A stretch of DNA of 64,000 nt from Davidsoniella eucalypti (taxonomy: Eukaryota > Ascomycota > Sordariomycetes > Microascales > Ceratocystidaceae): NCBI GenBank assembly GCA_004009845.1, contig RMBW01000053.1, positions 1 through 64,000 on the forward strand, written 5' to 3'. The position numbers and the translations under genes were made by a program. Of this stretch, positions 9,974 through 21,419 are shown one piece after another (position 1 is the first letter of the stretch; every line of letters starts with the position of its first letter). The notes beneath the pieces were generated by a model. The model made no database searches. It had not been told where the DNA came from and worked only from the letters and a program-made list of their open reading frames with translations.

Positions 9974-11623
9974 ATGGCTCCTTTCCACAAGACTGCCCGC
10001 CAGTCCTGGAGCAGCCCTGTGCTGTCCAAGACAAACCGAGACGTGGCCCCAGCGGCCGAAATGGCGTTGTCGAATACCCCTTTCGATCCGTTCCAAGGAG
10101 CTACTGTTCTTGACAACAATGGCTTGGATGAGGATACCACCCTCGTAAACACCTCTTATGAAGATGACTCTAGCTTCGAAGAGAAGACCGTTGATCTTCG
10201 TCTGATCTGCTGCATTTGCAATGTTTCGGTCATTGACAAGGATCGCCTTCTGCAGCATCTCAACTCAGCTGGCCATCTGACTACCCTGGGTAAGCTCCGT
10301 GCAGCTGCTGAGAAAAATGACTTGTGCAAGGACACGCTTCACAAGTTCTACGACTGGTCTAGGGAAAACAACATCCCTCTTCCTCCCGTCACTCCCCGTG
10401 TCCGCAACCGCCGCGATGGCTACAAGGATTCTGCTCATTATGCTTCTGTAAGTGATACAATGAACCACTAAGTAATTTTCAATAATTAATGCCATCCACC
10501 TCTATAGGAGCAAGCCCGCCGCTTCAGCGCAGCTGATCCTTTCCGCGGAATGTACAGTGGCCCTGTTGCCCCCAGCACGACTGCTATTGCGGCTCTGCAC
10601 CGTAGACAGCAGGCCCAGGCCCAGGCTCAGGCTCAGATTCAAGCCCAGGGCTATCCGCCTACTTCGTTCAACAACAGCATGCAGGTGCAGTTCAGTGTCT
10701 CGCCTCCCGGTATTGACTCCGGTCACCGAACTCACTACTCTCAGGATGGTATGATGACTGCTTTTGATATTAACAATGGCATTGAATACCGCCCTTATGG
10801 CCGCTCCCGCGAACTTGCCCACAAGATCAAAAAGGATAAGTACAGCGACAATGGCCCATTCTCTGCCACTACGCTGAAGACTATTTACGGCTTCAACTAC
10901 CATGGCTCCTTCAACGAGCGTGAGCCTCTAGTTCTCAAAGGACTTTGTCTTCCTGGAATGGGAATTTTCGATGCGGCTACCCCATTTCAACGCCGATACC
11001 GTAACCAGCGCAAATTACCATCTGCTACTGATCGAATTGAGAACTTGGCCAACAGTGTCGAGAGCATCGAGATGGCTTTCGACCTCAACATGGTGGAGCA
11101 GCACCGCCACTCAATCTATGACCTACCCGTCATGCCTATGAGCCCTTCGCCCCCCGTAAGTATCTACCTTTGGTTAGTTGGTTAAGATGGTGCTGTTATC
11201 TCGAAACTAATTTGTTTGTTGTCTATCTAGGTTATCACTACTCGGAAGAGAGTTCTCAAGGCCAAGCCCGCTTCTAGCATCAATACATACGACGGAGCTC
11301 ATGCCTTCATGTCGTCGAAGCATGAATCGGCTTGGGATTCTCGTCATGGCACTCCGATCCTCCCTTCCCTAATGCCCCCGTCTCCCAACGAGCAGGCGGC
11401 TATCAACAAGTAAGTAATTCCTATAAGGCCATTTCCATTGATATAGCATTTATCTTTTATCAATACTAACATATTTCATAGCCTCTGTCTTCTACGTCCT
11501 AGTTGCTTTTCAGCCAACCCATCGCCAAACATGAAGAACAAAGATATAGACTTTGGCTACGCCAACGTCTTGCCCTCTTACATGTACGGCATGAACATGA
11601 AGCATGACACTCCCAAGTTTTAA
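9974..11623 (+). CDS. C2H2 zinc-finger protein of unknown function
   Basis: The predicted protein has 480 aa in four exons (9974-10447, 10508-11155, 11231-11409, 11482-11623) with introns of 60, 75 and 72 bp, all GTAAG...TAG and in phase. It starts MAPFHKTARQSWSSPVL. One zinc finger is visible: C79-x2-C82-x12-H95-x5-H101, a wide-spaced matrin/U1-like form usually linked with RNA or dsRNA binding. An Ala-Gln repeat (QAQAQAQAQIQAQ) follows around residue 180. A well-ordered segment, GFNYHGSFNERE to GLCLPGMGIFDAATPF, looks conserved but I cannot name it. The C-terminus is short and Asn/Met-rich. The gene is convergent with MSH3. I do not recognise the family and assign no function. Confidence 0.85.
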
Positions 11624-12125
11624 GGTACCGACAACCGAACGAAAGCGCAAAATAATATCATCATAACGAAGCGAGTGATTGTTATATAACGATAGCCCGG
11701 TATGAGTTATTTGGGGTTATTTTTGCAACAGCCAGTAACATTTGATATCGAACTATCCTCAAAAAAGAAAAAAGAATGAAGAGTAAGTTCCAAGTGCTAC
11801 TGTAACTACAAAAGAAGACTGGCTAACACCTAGAATCGATAGAAGTTTGTATGGTTTACAAAACGGAGTTTAGGGGAAATTAGGTTATGTGATGGCACTT
11901 TGCAAGGTACTGGAGTTCTGGATGGATATTAGTGATTACTAGCGATACGTTTTTTGAGTTTTTGTTACACACGGACAAGGTATTCTGTGTTCATTGCTAT
12001 ATGAGGGTGTCTATCATATTATGAGTTGTATCATATTCTGTATTAACTTGAGTTTTGAGTGATTCTATCTACGTATATTAGTTGTGTGGCTGACAAGATT
12101 TTAGATAATTTGTCTCTATTTTCGA
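11624..12125. other. Convergent 3' intergenic region (zinc-finger gene / MSH3)
   Basis: Both neighbours end here (stop codons at 11621-11623 and 12128-12126), so these 500 bp should hold both 3' UTRs and poly(A) sites. The sequence is AT-rich with no open frame of interest. Confidence 0.5.
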
Positions 12126-15100
12126 TTACAACTCCTCGATACTTCGGATTAAATATGCCAAGGCGTCTTCTTCTCGGTTTTCTTCTGTTGACCCATTAGC
12201 ACTACCGACTAGCCTTGCCATTGCCCGGGCTGCCGCAGCTACATGACGTTTACGAACTTCGGCCTCCAACTCGGCGCTCTTTCGACTGGCGACATCCAAG
12301 ACACGCTGTGGAACCTTTGCTAGTCGGGCTACATTCAAGCCATATGACCGGTGAGCAGTTCCTGGGGCAACCTCGTAGAGGAAAGTGATGATATCCTCGG
12401 TCCCATCGGGGCCCTTGGTGGCTTCGAAACGCATGTGAGTATTGGCTACGGCGGGGGCTAGGGCATCGGCAACGCGGGCTAGGTTCTGGTAATGGGTGAT
12501 GAAGAGAGTCAAACACTGTGTTTCAGTGGCGACATGGTGCAGAACAGCGTGGGCTAAAGCTGCGCCATCGTGAGTGCTAGTGCCTCGGCCAAGCTCGTCC
12601 AGGATAACCAAGCTTCGGGGACTAGCAGCGCGTAGAATCCGTGCGGTCTCGGACACTTCGACCATGAAGGTACTTTCGCCGGCGAAGAGATTATCACGAG
12701 CACCCATACGTGTGTGTACGGCGTCGAGAAGGGTCAGCTCAGCACTAGCGGCGGGCACAAAGCATCCAACCTGGGCGAGAACGTAGATAAGAGCCACGGC
12801 ACGCACAAAGGAGGATTTTCCGCCCATATTGGGTCCAGTGATAAGCTGGGCACGGGCACCGTCGGCCGATCCAAGAGTAGATGTGAAGGGGATGTATCCA
12901 CCAGAGCCGGCCAGGGCGTGCTCAGCAATCGGGTGACGACCGGACTCGACACGGATCGTCGGTGGCTCATCGGTGGGGAGGATAGTAGCACGCACATAGC
13001 CGGGCTGGGCGGCAACCTTTGAGAAGGCTAGCAGACAGTCAAGCTGAGCCAGGGCTGCAACGGCGTCACGACATGGCTGGTACAGCTCGGCAACTTCGGC
13101 AAGTAGGGCACGGTAGGCAGCAGTACAAGCAGCAGCTAGGGCTTCCTTATGGCGATCACGCTCAGCCATTAGGCGGATGACGGTGGGTGTGTGGAAACGG
13201 GCGACCTTCTTGGTACCGCTAATCTTGATCCAAGACGCAGGAACTCGGGAGACCTCAGAATGGGCGAGCTCGACAAGGTACTCGTTTCCGGCCACAGTGA
13301 CAAAGGTGATGGGGGCTTTTCGGCCTAGAATACGCGTGATCTCGGGCTTATGAGCGGTCAGGTCGGCTTCGACACTGACGATGCCGCACTGGTGCTCTTG
13401 CATGAGATCCGTGTGCTGGTCTTCACACAGAAAATTGAGCGTGTCGTTGTCACGGGCCGCCTGGGCGTTAATCTTGTCCATGATGGCGACGATTGGGTCC
13501 AGGATTCCTGGCAGCGTAGCTATGGCACGACGAAGAAGAGGCGAAGTGAAGCCACCACACTCCTCGGAGCATTTTGCCGGGGAATACTGGAGCGAGATGC
13601 GCTGGAGTGTCTGCAGCACGATGAGAAGCTCCTTGGGCGCGCACTTGCCGTAGTAAATGCGGATCAGATTGCGCTCTAAATCTGCTCGTACTGAAGCTAG
13701 TAACGACTCTAGCTTAGCCACGTGGGCAGAGCCGCGTTTCTTTAGCAGCTCTTCTACAGCGTCGGTACGTTCAGCCAGCGCATCACGGTCTAATAACGGG
13801 CGACCTAGCCACTTCCGTAGCATTCGTTGCCCGGCTTTGGTCATGGTCTTGTCCAATGCCCAGAGCAACGAGCCCTTCTCGCGGCCGTCAGTGGCGTTAC
13901 GATAGATCTCCAGGCTTTCGAGTGTTGTACCGCTAAGCAACATGTGCGCACGCTGGCTAAACGACGCAAAGTTCTTGGTCAGCGCAAAGACGTGCTGCAG
14001 CCCGTATTCTGTCAGGTGTGTGATCATGGCCGATAGACACACATGTACGACCGGTGGAAGCTCCAAGACGGCAGTAAGTAAGGCTTTGGTTGCGGCATCG
14101 GCGTCGGCAGCTGCCGCCTGTTCGGCGTAGAACTGGGTCACGTGGGACGTTGCCTCAGCCGTAGCATCTACCTTTTTCTTCTGGCTCTTGCTATCTTTAC
14201 TATTGCCGGCAGGGACACGCTCAATGCGCGTTTGGTCGCCAAAGATGTTGCTGCTAGAGCCTGAGATGTGCTCGAGTAGCTTGTCGGTGGCCTTGGTCAT
14301 ATCACCAACCAGCAAGAACTCGCATGGTGAGATGTGCAACAGGCGCGTCTCAATCTCGCTGCGCAAGAAACCGTCCTCGAATGAGTCATAGATAATATCG
14401 CCGGTACCGGGTTGTACGGCCACCATACCTACGGAAACCTTTTCGTCGGTTCCCGCAGAAGAACTAACTAGCGGAGTCTCGGATAGACATAGAAGATAGC
14501 CTCCAGGGGCACTTCCTGCAGAGGCACGGATATTGGCTTCGTCCATGTCCTCGACATATGTCCCCTTAGTATAAAGATGTGTGAGTTCACGCACGAATGG
14601 CGCGTTGCGGTTATCGCCGGCCTTTTTAAGGGCAGCAGTCTCTTTCTGACAGACCATGCCAACCTTATGGCCGGCACCGATCAATCGCTTCAAATGAACG
14701 CCGATGCGGTGTACGGGCACACTAGCCTTGGCGAATTTGTTGCGGTCTATATGGGCTTCCGAAGGGTCTAAAGCCGATAGTTAGTAGTTGAGTCAAATAC
14801 GGCTAGTGCTTGGAAAGGAATACTCACGATCATCATAGCGCAGACGGCCGGGGATACACATGATACCAAGGGTTTTGCTTGCTGTGCGAGCATCTTCGCC
14901 AAAGAACTGATATCGATAACCGACCTCGATCACCAGCAGAGTGTCCATGTGCTTATTCTTGATGTCGACGATTTGCTGCATCATCGGCGTCAGTTTCTTT
15001 GTAGCTGCTGCGCCTCCACGGCCACGGCCGGCTGGCTTCTTGGGCTGCTCCTCTTCCTCGTCAGCTTCTTCCTCTTCCTCACCGCCTTCGCCATCTTCGG

Positions 15101-15620
15101 TAGTAGCAGCTCCGACTTCTAGACTGCGCCAGCCTCGCCCCAACCCGATCTTACTGGTTGGGTCGCCGAGCTTCTTTAGATATAAGTCGTGGCGGATAGT
15201 CCGCTCGTCCCGTTCTTCTTGTGTCATGGAAGTATAGTATGAGTCCTGGCTTGAGTTGCAGGCAAAGATGTCTGGCCGTGGCGCCTGCTTAAGGACCGAT
15301 GGCCTTGTCTCCATATAGTCAAGTGGCGGGATGTCATAGCCAGTCTCTGTCGGCACGGGATCGTGATTCTCAAGCTCACGAGAGCTAGTTTTCTTGGGTT
15401 TCTTGGTCGGCTTGTCGGGTCCGCTATTGCGGCTATTCTGGTTCGCTTCTGAGAGGAGCCGCTTGCGCACGGGCAATGACGGCGATGATGGCACGTCATC
15501 GTCGAGTGGTAATGCCCGTTTGGATGGCGTCGTTGCTGGAACACCGCCTTTGGGGGAGAAGAAGCTCGTCAGCGACTGTTGTTTTGACGCCTTTTGGCTG
15601 GATTTTGGGGTTGGTGCCAT
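12126..15620 (-). CDS. msh3: DNA mismatch repair protein Msh3 (MutS homologue)
   Basis: Two exons on the minus strand (15620-14828 and 14767-12126) flank a 60-bp intron (GTGAGT...CTTTAG). They give 1144 aa from MAPTPKSSQ; an upstream in-frame ATG at 15635 would add 5 residues. Near the N-terminus QQSLTSFF (Q14 to F21) is a PCNA-interacting PIP box. An acidic EEEEE-rich linker precedes the MutS I domain, which contains VIEVGYRYQFFGEDA. Splicing joins GRLRYDDHPSEAHIDR across the intron as in other Msh3 proteins. The ATPase domain has Walker A TGPNMGGKSS (about 907-916) and Walker B VILDELGRGTST (about 981-992). Msh3 pairs with Msh2 as MutS-beta, which binds insertion/deletion loops. Msh2 is not in the window. 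The Ala-rich, high-GC C-terminal half opens long antisense frames that are not genes. Confidence 0.95.
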
Positions 15621-15763
15621 AGTGTTTTCAAGCAACTGCGATGAAACTTGAGTCGCTCGATGGATTGAAACACAATGTTGGTCTGGTCTTGGTGTGATGG
15701 ATGGTGATCGCCAGGAACATTAGAAGCTGGCAGAAGCTCCAGGTGCGTCAAGCAGCGGTTAAG

Positions 15764-15769
15764 ACGCGT
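15764..15769. promoter_or_regulatory. ACGCGT (MluI cell-cycle box, MBF-type site)
   Basis: ACGCGT lies about 145 bp upstream of the MSH3 start. In yeasts and other ascomycetes MBF binds this hexamer in front of G1/S and DNA replication/repair genes. The position and neighbour fit, but a 6-bp match alone is weak. Confidence 0.45.
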
Positions 15770-15810
15770 AAAGTGTTTCTGAGCTTTAGCGCACCTTCAG
15801 GGCTAGCTCT

Positions 15811-15862
15811 GCGTCTACAGCGCCTGTGGCGCCTAAACCCAGCATACAGGCGCTATAGACGC
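15811..15862. repeat. 17-bp inverted repeat with 18-nt loop (hairpin)
   Basis: GCGTCTACAGCGCCTGT (15811-15827) is followed by ACAGGCGCTATAGACGC (15846-15862). The arms are complementary at 16 of 17 positions, and the odd pair becomes G-U if transcribed from the minus strand. The 18-nt loop is GC-rich at its start. It may be a small foldback element, a 5'-leader structure of MSH3, or a regulator site. Confidence 0.8.
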
Positions 15863-16768
15863 TCAAATCAACAAGGAACAGGCTCAACATTTTGTAGCGC
15901 AATTGAAGACTTGCTGCGAACTCGGATTTACCGAGCAAGTCTCAAGATATGTCGGAGCCGTGGTTTTCAGTATTTGCTGATAACAAAAAATCATCCCACT
16001 GCAGGCTAGGTTTGATTTCTGACGCTGTGGTGCCACTGTTGCATATGTATAGAATGTAAGCCTATATGCCAGACCCTTGACCCTCCATGCAACCCTAGCC
16101 CAACACTAACTTGCACGATGTTCAGGATGCTGCTATTCAACGACCTTCAACTTGGTCAGATTTACTTCTCCACCTCTCACCATAGCAAGTCAGCGAGTCA
16201 GCATTTAGCTGCAAAACCCCCTCTCTCCTTCGTTTAGAAACAATTCGGCTAGAGGGCAAAACTTGACTGCGATTTGCTGCAAAATAGACCCTGCCGTTGG
16301 TTGTATTATTGCATCGACGGATCATCGTGTGATTATTGCCTGTCTGAGCGTTATAGTCGACGTACCATTTTCATTTTCATTCTCTATTGCCTTATACTCA
16401 AGACAGGAGAGGCAAAACAAAAGCAGCCTGGCTTTGTTCGAATTCTATCAGCCTTACCCTGTTTTCTCCACCTTGTTGCAGCAGTTCCCTTTCTATTCTG
16501 CTATCCCTTGACCTTGACAGAGCCCGGGAAAATATCGAAGTAAGATCTGTGATTTCAAAGTCGGCACACTAAGTCGACATATATCTGTACAGCCATCGTA
16601 TGAGCTGAGGAAGTAACGCCACTTTTGCGTCGGTGTTACAGGGACAAGCAAAACAACTACAACAGCTTATAGTAGCTTATAGAGCGCCCAAATCTAGGCA
16701 CGTCCGTTATAGGAAAATAATCGTATAAGTCCCGTTCATAATAGGGAATTCACTCAACGGACTTGGGC

Positions 16769-16775
16769 ATATAAG
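16769..16775 (+). promoter_or_regulatory. TATA-like box of the FMO gene
   Basis: ATATAAG occurs about 100 bp upstream of the ATG at 16873, followed by a T/C-rich leader (about 16807-16865). Confidence 0.4.
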
Positions 16776-16872
16776 AGAGATAAGCCACGACCTCGATTCG
16801 TCATAGTCTTTTTTTTCATTTCATCCATCTCGATCTCTGATATTTCACCCTTCATCTCAAACCTCAACCGCC

Positions 16873-19253
16873 ATGTCTAAGTCTGTGTGTATCATCGGTA
16901 AGCCATCTTCGTCGATGCCCATCATTATACTAATCCAACTCGATATCTAATCTCATCTGTAGGTGCCGGTCCGTCCGGTCTCGTCGCCGCCAAGACGCTT
17001 CTGCACAATGCGCCAGCCGGCACATTCTCCGTCACCGTGTACGACTCCAAGCCACGGATTGCCGGGCTCTGGCCGACATCACGCAATGACTTTGACGGCA
17101 TCCTGCACCCTCTGATCGCTACCAACATCAGCAAACACACCCAAGTCTTCAGCGATCTGGCCTGGCACGCCGAGACGCCGCAGTTCCCGCGCGCATGGAT
17201 GGTAGGCCGGTACCTACAGCGCTATGTTGCCGCTTATCTGGGTGATGCAAGCATCCAGCTGCGTCATCGCGTTACCGGAGTTGTCGAAAAGGGCGCCAAT
17301 GCCGGCTGGGAAATCACCGTTCGTAGCGAGGAGACGGGATCTTCGGAAACCCGTGCGTTTGACCACCTTATCGTGGCCAGTGGCTTCTTCGGCACGCCGC
17401 GCCTTCCAGTTGGGATACCTGCCGCCGGCCCCGCTACCGTGCCTGCTATCCACAGCACCAAGTATAGTGATCTGAATGCTTTGCTAGGCACTTCTGCCCC
17501 GCGTCAAGGCCGTATTGTCGTGATTGGTGGCCAGCTGTCTGGCGTAGAAACTGCCTCTACTATTGCTACACATATCAGCACTATGCAAAACCTGCCCGGA
17601 CGTACTCCCGTTCCGACAAATCTGAGCATTGTGCATGTTGTTCAACGGCCTACTTGGATCTTCCCGTCGTTCCTGCCTGCAGTGCCTACTAGCAGCGCCT
17701 CGCACTTCGTGCCTATGGACATCGTCTTTGGCAACCAAAATGTACGTACGGCAGGTGGTAAGCCTTTGGCTAACGCACAGGGACATATCGACCCGGAGGC
17801 TGCGCAGCGCATGGCAGCTGCTTATGCTACTTACTTGGGCGGCGATCAAGCGTCTATACATCCGACTCTAGCCGTGCCGGAAGAAGCACGTGCCAATCCG
17901 CCACAGCTCGCCATCAGTCAGTTCTACGCTGGCTTTGTGCGCGCGGGAAACATATCCGTGACCCAAGGCTATTTCTCGGAACTTAGCCCAGCGACTTCCG
18001 ATGGTACAGCCACCATCACTTTGAGTTCCGGAGAAACCATCAGCGATGTTGCCGCTGTGGTGTTTGCTACAGGCTTCGATCCCGCTCCGCATCTATCTAT
18101 CCTACCATCAAAGGTCCTCTCGGCACTCTCCTATGAACCCGAGAACCGCGCTGTTCCGGTTGCCCTCGGCTTCCACGGAGCTTTACACCCGGATTTCCCC
18201 GAGCTCGGCTTCATCGGCTTTTATCGCTCCCCGTACTGGTCCGTCATGGAAATGCAGGCGCGTGTACTTGCCACGCTCTGGACTCCCGGCGAGAAACCCG
18301 CCTCGCTACTTACCGCCATTGCCGAAGATGAATCGATAGCGACTGCTAAAGCTCTCCAGAAAGATCCGCTTTGCTCTCAGTTTCCCATGGGGGATGCCCT
18401 CTACATCACGAGCAAGTACGCCTCTGCGTTAGGCCTAACGCCCCACGCCCCCGTTGGCGCACCGTTGCCTGTGATAGACACCTCCGGCAAGCCAATGGAT
18501 ATCACACCGCCGTCGCGATACATCTCGGCCCATGCCTCTGCTTCCGCCATAACCGAGAACGAAGCTGCTCTAACCCAAGCCTACGGAGACGTCCGTGCTG
18601 CTCTGACCGGTAGCAAAAACATGGCCAGCGCCGTGTTCCGTAGCTTGCTCGGCAAATGGCGTCTCGAGCGTACGTTAGCCAGCAAGCGGCCATCGCACCC
18701 TAGCGGCCACTTTAGTGGTATCGCTACTTTTAGTATACGTGCTGGAACTACTCACGGTCTGCCCGCGTTCGTCCGGGATATCGAAGACGACGAGGGCGAT
18801 TTGGATGAAACTGCCCCGGTCGATCCGAAGAAGGCGCGCCATGGACTGACGGCAGATAACCGTCTCGATTTCATCACCGAGTATGTATACAACGAGATAG
18901 GGACGTTCACTGCCGAAAACGGACTGAGTTTCCAGGCATCGCGTAACTATATCTGGCGCTATGATGAGGTCGATGACGTGCTTAGTGTATGGTTTGCGTC
19001 GGTCAAGGACAATATGCAGGTCGACTATCTTTTCCACGATGTTAGTTTCACGCCACCAGTACCCGAGGACTCCGATGAAGATGGTTCGATCAAGTGGACG
19101 GCCCATGCTGGCCACCCGTGTGTCGATGACTTCTATAATGTCGCATATGAGTTTACTTTCAAGGGAGTTGATCTGTCAAGATGGCAACTTGCATATGATG
19201 TCAAGGGTCCCGACAAGGACTATCGTTTGGAAGGGTCTTACACCCGGCCATAG
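16873..19253 (+). CDS. Flavin-dependent monooxygenase-like protein with C-terminal DUF6314-like domain
   Basis: Exon 1 is only 25 nt (16873-16897). A 65-bp intron is followed by exon 2 (16963-19253). The product has 771 aa. The junction creates the FAD Rossmann motif GAGPSG at about residues 9-14, so without the small exon the protein would lack its cofactor site. A second dinucleotide motif, VVIGGQLSG (about 190-199), and IHSTKYSDL just before it resemble the NADPH site and FMO fingerprint. From about residue 562 (LGKWRLERTL) to the end lies a different region with RNYIWRYDE and a final YDVKGPDKDYRLEGSYTRP. I recall this architecture as an FMO/FAD oxidoreductase joined to DUF6314. The substrate is unknown and there is no biosynthetic cluster around it. 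It is divergent from MSH3 and convergent with SVP26. Confidence 0.85.
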
Positions 19254-19453
19254 ATAGAAGACAAAAGAGACAAGAAGCCGAAATCCATCCATAGTCTTCA
19301 AGTAGTATAGTAAATTATGATTAGAAATACACGTTGTTGCTCATGTTGCTCTATATTCTGATATCATTCCGGTTTCCCAGTCTTATTTTGTATATAAGCT
19401 TCAGCAACTGCTGTAGTAGTCGCTACCGGCATCTATTTCGTCCATTATTTGAT

Positions 19454-20400
19454 CTACAAGTCATGAGCACGCCGCTTCGGCCTTGAGCCCATGTTGGCTA
19501 CTTCAACGGCGCGATCTCGTACGCCATCAACAATGGATTTGAAGAGACCCTGTCTCTTTGGCGGGCCCATACCAGCTGGAATACCAAGGCCACTTCCACC
19601 AAGCGACGAATCACCAAGACCAGGAGAGCTGCCGCTGATGCCGCCGTTGTTTAGATGGTCGGGAGAAGTCATGGTCGGTAGGGTATGATCGTTGGCGGAA
19701 AGACTTATGAAGAGCGCAAAGGGCACAAGCCAGACGTTTATTCCGAAAAAAGAAGCCACTTGCATAAAGGTTGGTATATCTGGCTGGTCGTACATCGAGC
19801 CGCCGTTGGCTTGTTGTTGATAAAAGTTGCGCTGAAGTCCAGTGAAGTAGCGGAACCAAAAGTAGTGGTTGATGAAGACCATAGCTGCACAAGACGCAAT
19901 GTGTTAGACAACTGCATATACTGGCATATATAGCTGGAGTTGGAGATATAAAGCACTTACAGCAGGATCCTAGGAATATAGGGTCACTGAATATGACATA
20001 TGGGAAGCGCCGAAGGTTGAGGTAGTATAAACCCTGTGTTGCGATGGTAAGCAACGAAAGCCATATCGAGACACCGTCAACTACTAATAGCGCCACCTGT
20101 ACGCCGACAATTGTATAGATGATGCGCTTGATAATGCGTTTAGTAAGGACCGTGTGCTCTTCTATGAGCTCTGAGATGTAGTAAAGACCGGTAGCTATGG
20201 AGGCACAGCAACCCCAAAGAGGGGAGGAGGGATTAGCATGTCAACACAGTACAAGAAGTGACACATTGGCGTCTTGGGAGTCTTGGCATGTCTGTCTGTC
20301 CAGAAGCCGGGGAAAGAGGTCTCGACGCACCGATGGCAATTGTCATAAACAGAAAAGCCAGAATCGAGCCGGCGTAGCCTAGCAGCGGGAGAATCCACAT
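19454..20400 (-). CDS. svp26: Svp26/Erv26/TEX261 family ER-Golgi cargo receptor
   Basis: Three exons on the minus strand (20400-20331, 20194-19961, 19884-19454) with introns of 136 and 76 bp encode 244 aa; yeast Svp26 is about 228. The protein starts MWILPLLGYAGSILAF, a first membrane segment, then has the family signature GLYYISELIEEHTVLTKR and further hydrophobic segments (VALLVVDGVSIWLSLLTI, INHYFWFRYF, INVWLVPFALFISL). The C-terminal 80 residues are Gly/Pro/Ser-rich and end RPKRRAHDL, a basic cytosolic tail. In yeast this COPII-associated protein helps glycosyltransferases (Ktr3, Mnn2) and alkaline phosphatase leave the ER. The gene ends 200 bp from the stop of the FMO gene. Exon joints were chosen to restore the conserved reading through AIATGLYY and LGSCSMVFINHY. 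Confidence 0.9.
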
Positions 20401-21419
20401 GGCAGGCAAGCAGATCTGATTATATATATATGTATGGCGAGTGTAGTCGATTAGGCGAGGACTCTGATGGACAATCGAGGTACAGCAATGAGCTTAGTCG
20501 TGTTTCGATTCGGGCCGTCTTAAACGTATGTTGTCGCAGCCTATATTGTTCTCGAAGAATGGCAAAAGGATAGGATAGTGATACTAAAGCAAACACCCTG
20601 CTAGAGGCGAGGATGTCACTTGCTTGGTGATGATCTGCTTTTTGATTCTGGGATGACAGGAAAGACAAAAGGAGCGAATTGAAGCCTATACAAAAGGCAC
20701 AAAAAAAGCAACACGAGGCTGAATAATTGAAGAAAAAAGTAAACACACGTTGAGAAGATAGAAAGAACTAAAGAAACGGAACTGGATTGAGTTTCGGTGG
20801 AATTGGGATTGGAGCCGACCAGATACAATCAAAAAATGTAGTAGCAACTTCCCAAGCTTCACCATGACACGGCCTCCTTCTGATTGGACGGGCGCCAGAT
20901 TGAATGCTACAACTGCACTGTACCGTAAGTAACAGCTTGCCCTTTTCACTCCCTAGATTCTACAACCGGCTGGATATCTTGATAGCAGAACGAAACAACC
21001 GCTGCTTTCCTATGGCTATTTCTGCGGCTTATTTGCCCTGGAATACTTCTAATTCCGTACTCAAGCCCATTAGCGATCTATTCCATAACATCTCTCACAC
21101 GATCTATCTTGCAGCGTGTTTTGTCATGCCACTCACTCGGCCAACTGCTCGAACTATACAGAAGCTTCCAATACCCCTTGCAGGCTTTCAAACAGGTCTT
21201 CGAACAGGCCTTAAAATACAGGGGTTACACTAGTGCCAGCTAATGCGTAGTGGACGAAATAATCATTAGCCAAACAGTGAGTTCGCGGTCGATACTAAGA
21301 AAGTCTAATAACATAGATACATAACATACAATTCAATGATAGTGAGCTTTAGGACAATTCATTCATCTATGGCATATTCAGTGTAGCTTGTGCGTTCCTC
21401 AGCACCGGATAACCATCGC
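20401..21419. other. Promoter side of SVP26 and unassigned DNA
   Basis: The first 500 bp should contain the SVP26 promoter; the plus strand is purine-rich around 20,680-20,790, which is pyrimidine-rich on the gene strand. I see no gene in the rest. Confidence 0.45.

Larger units (their letters stand above)
15621..16872. other. Divergent promoter region between MSH3 and the FMO gene
   Basis: This 1.25-kb head-to-head spacer must hold both promoters. It contains a cell-cycle box (15764-15769), a 17-bp hairpin (15811-15862) and a TATA-like box (16769-16775). Short open frames around 16,260-16,570 have no recognisable product. Confidence 0.55.
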
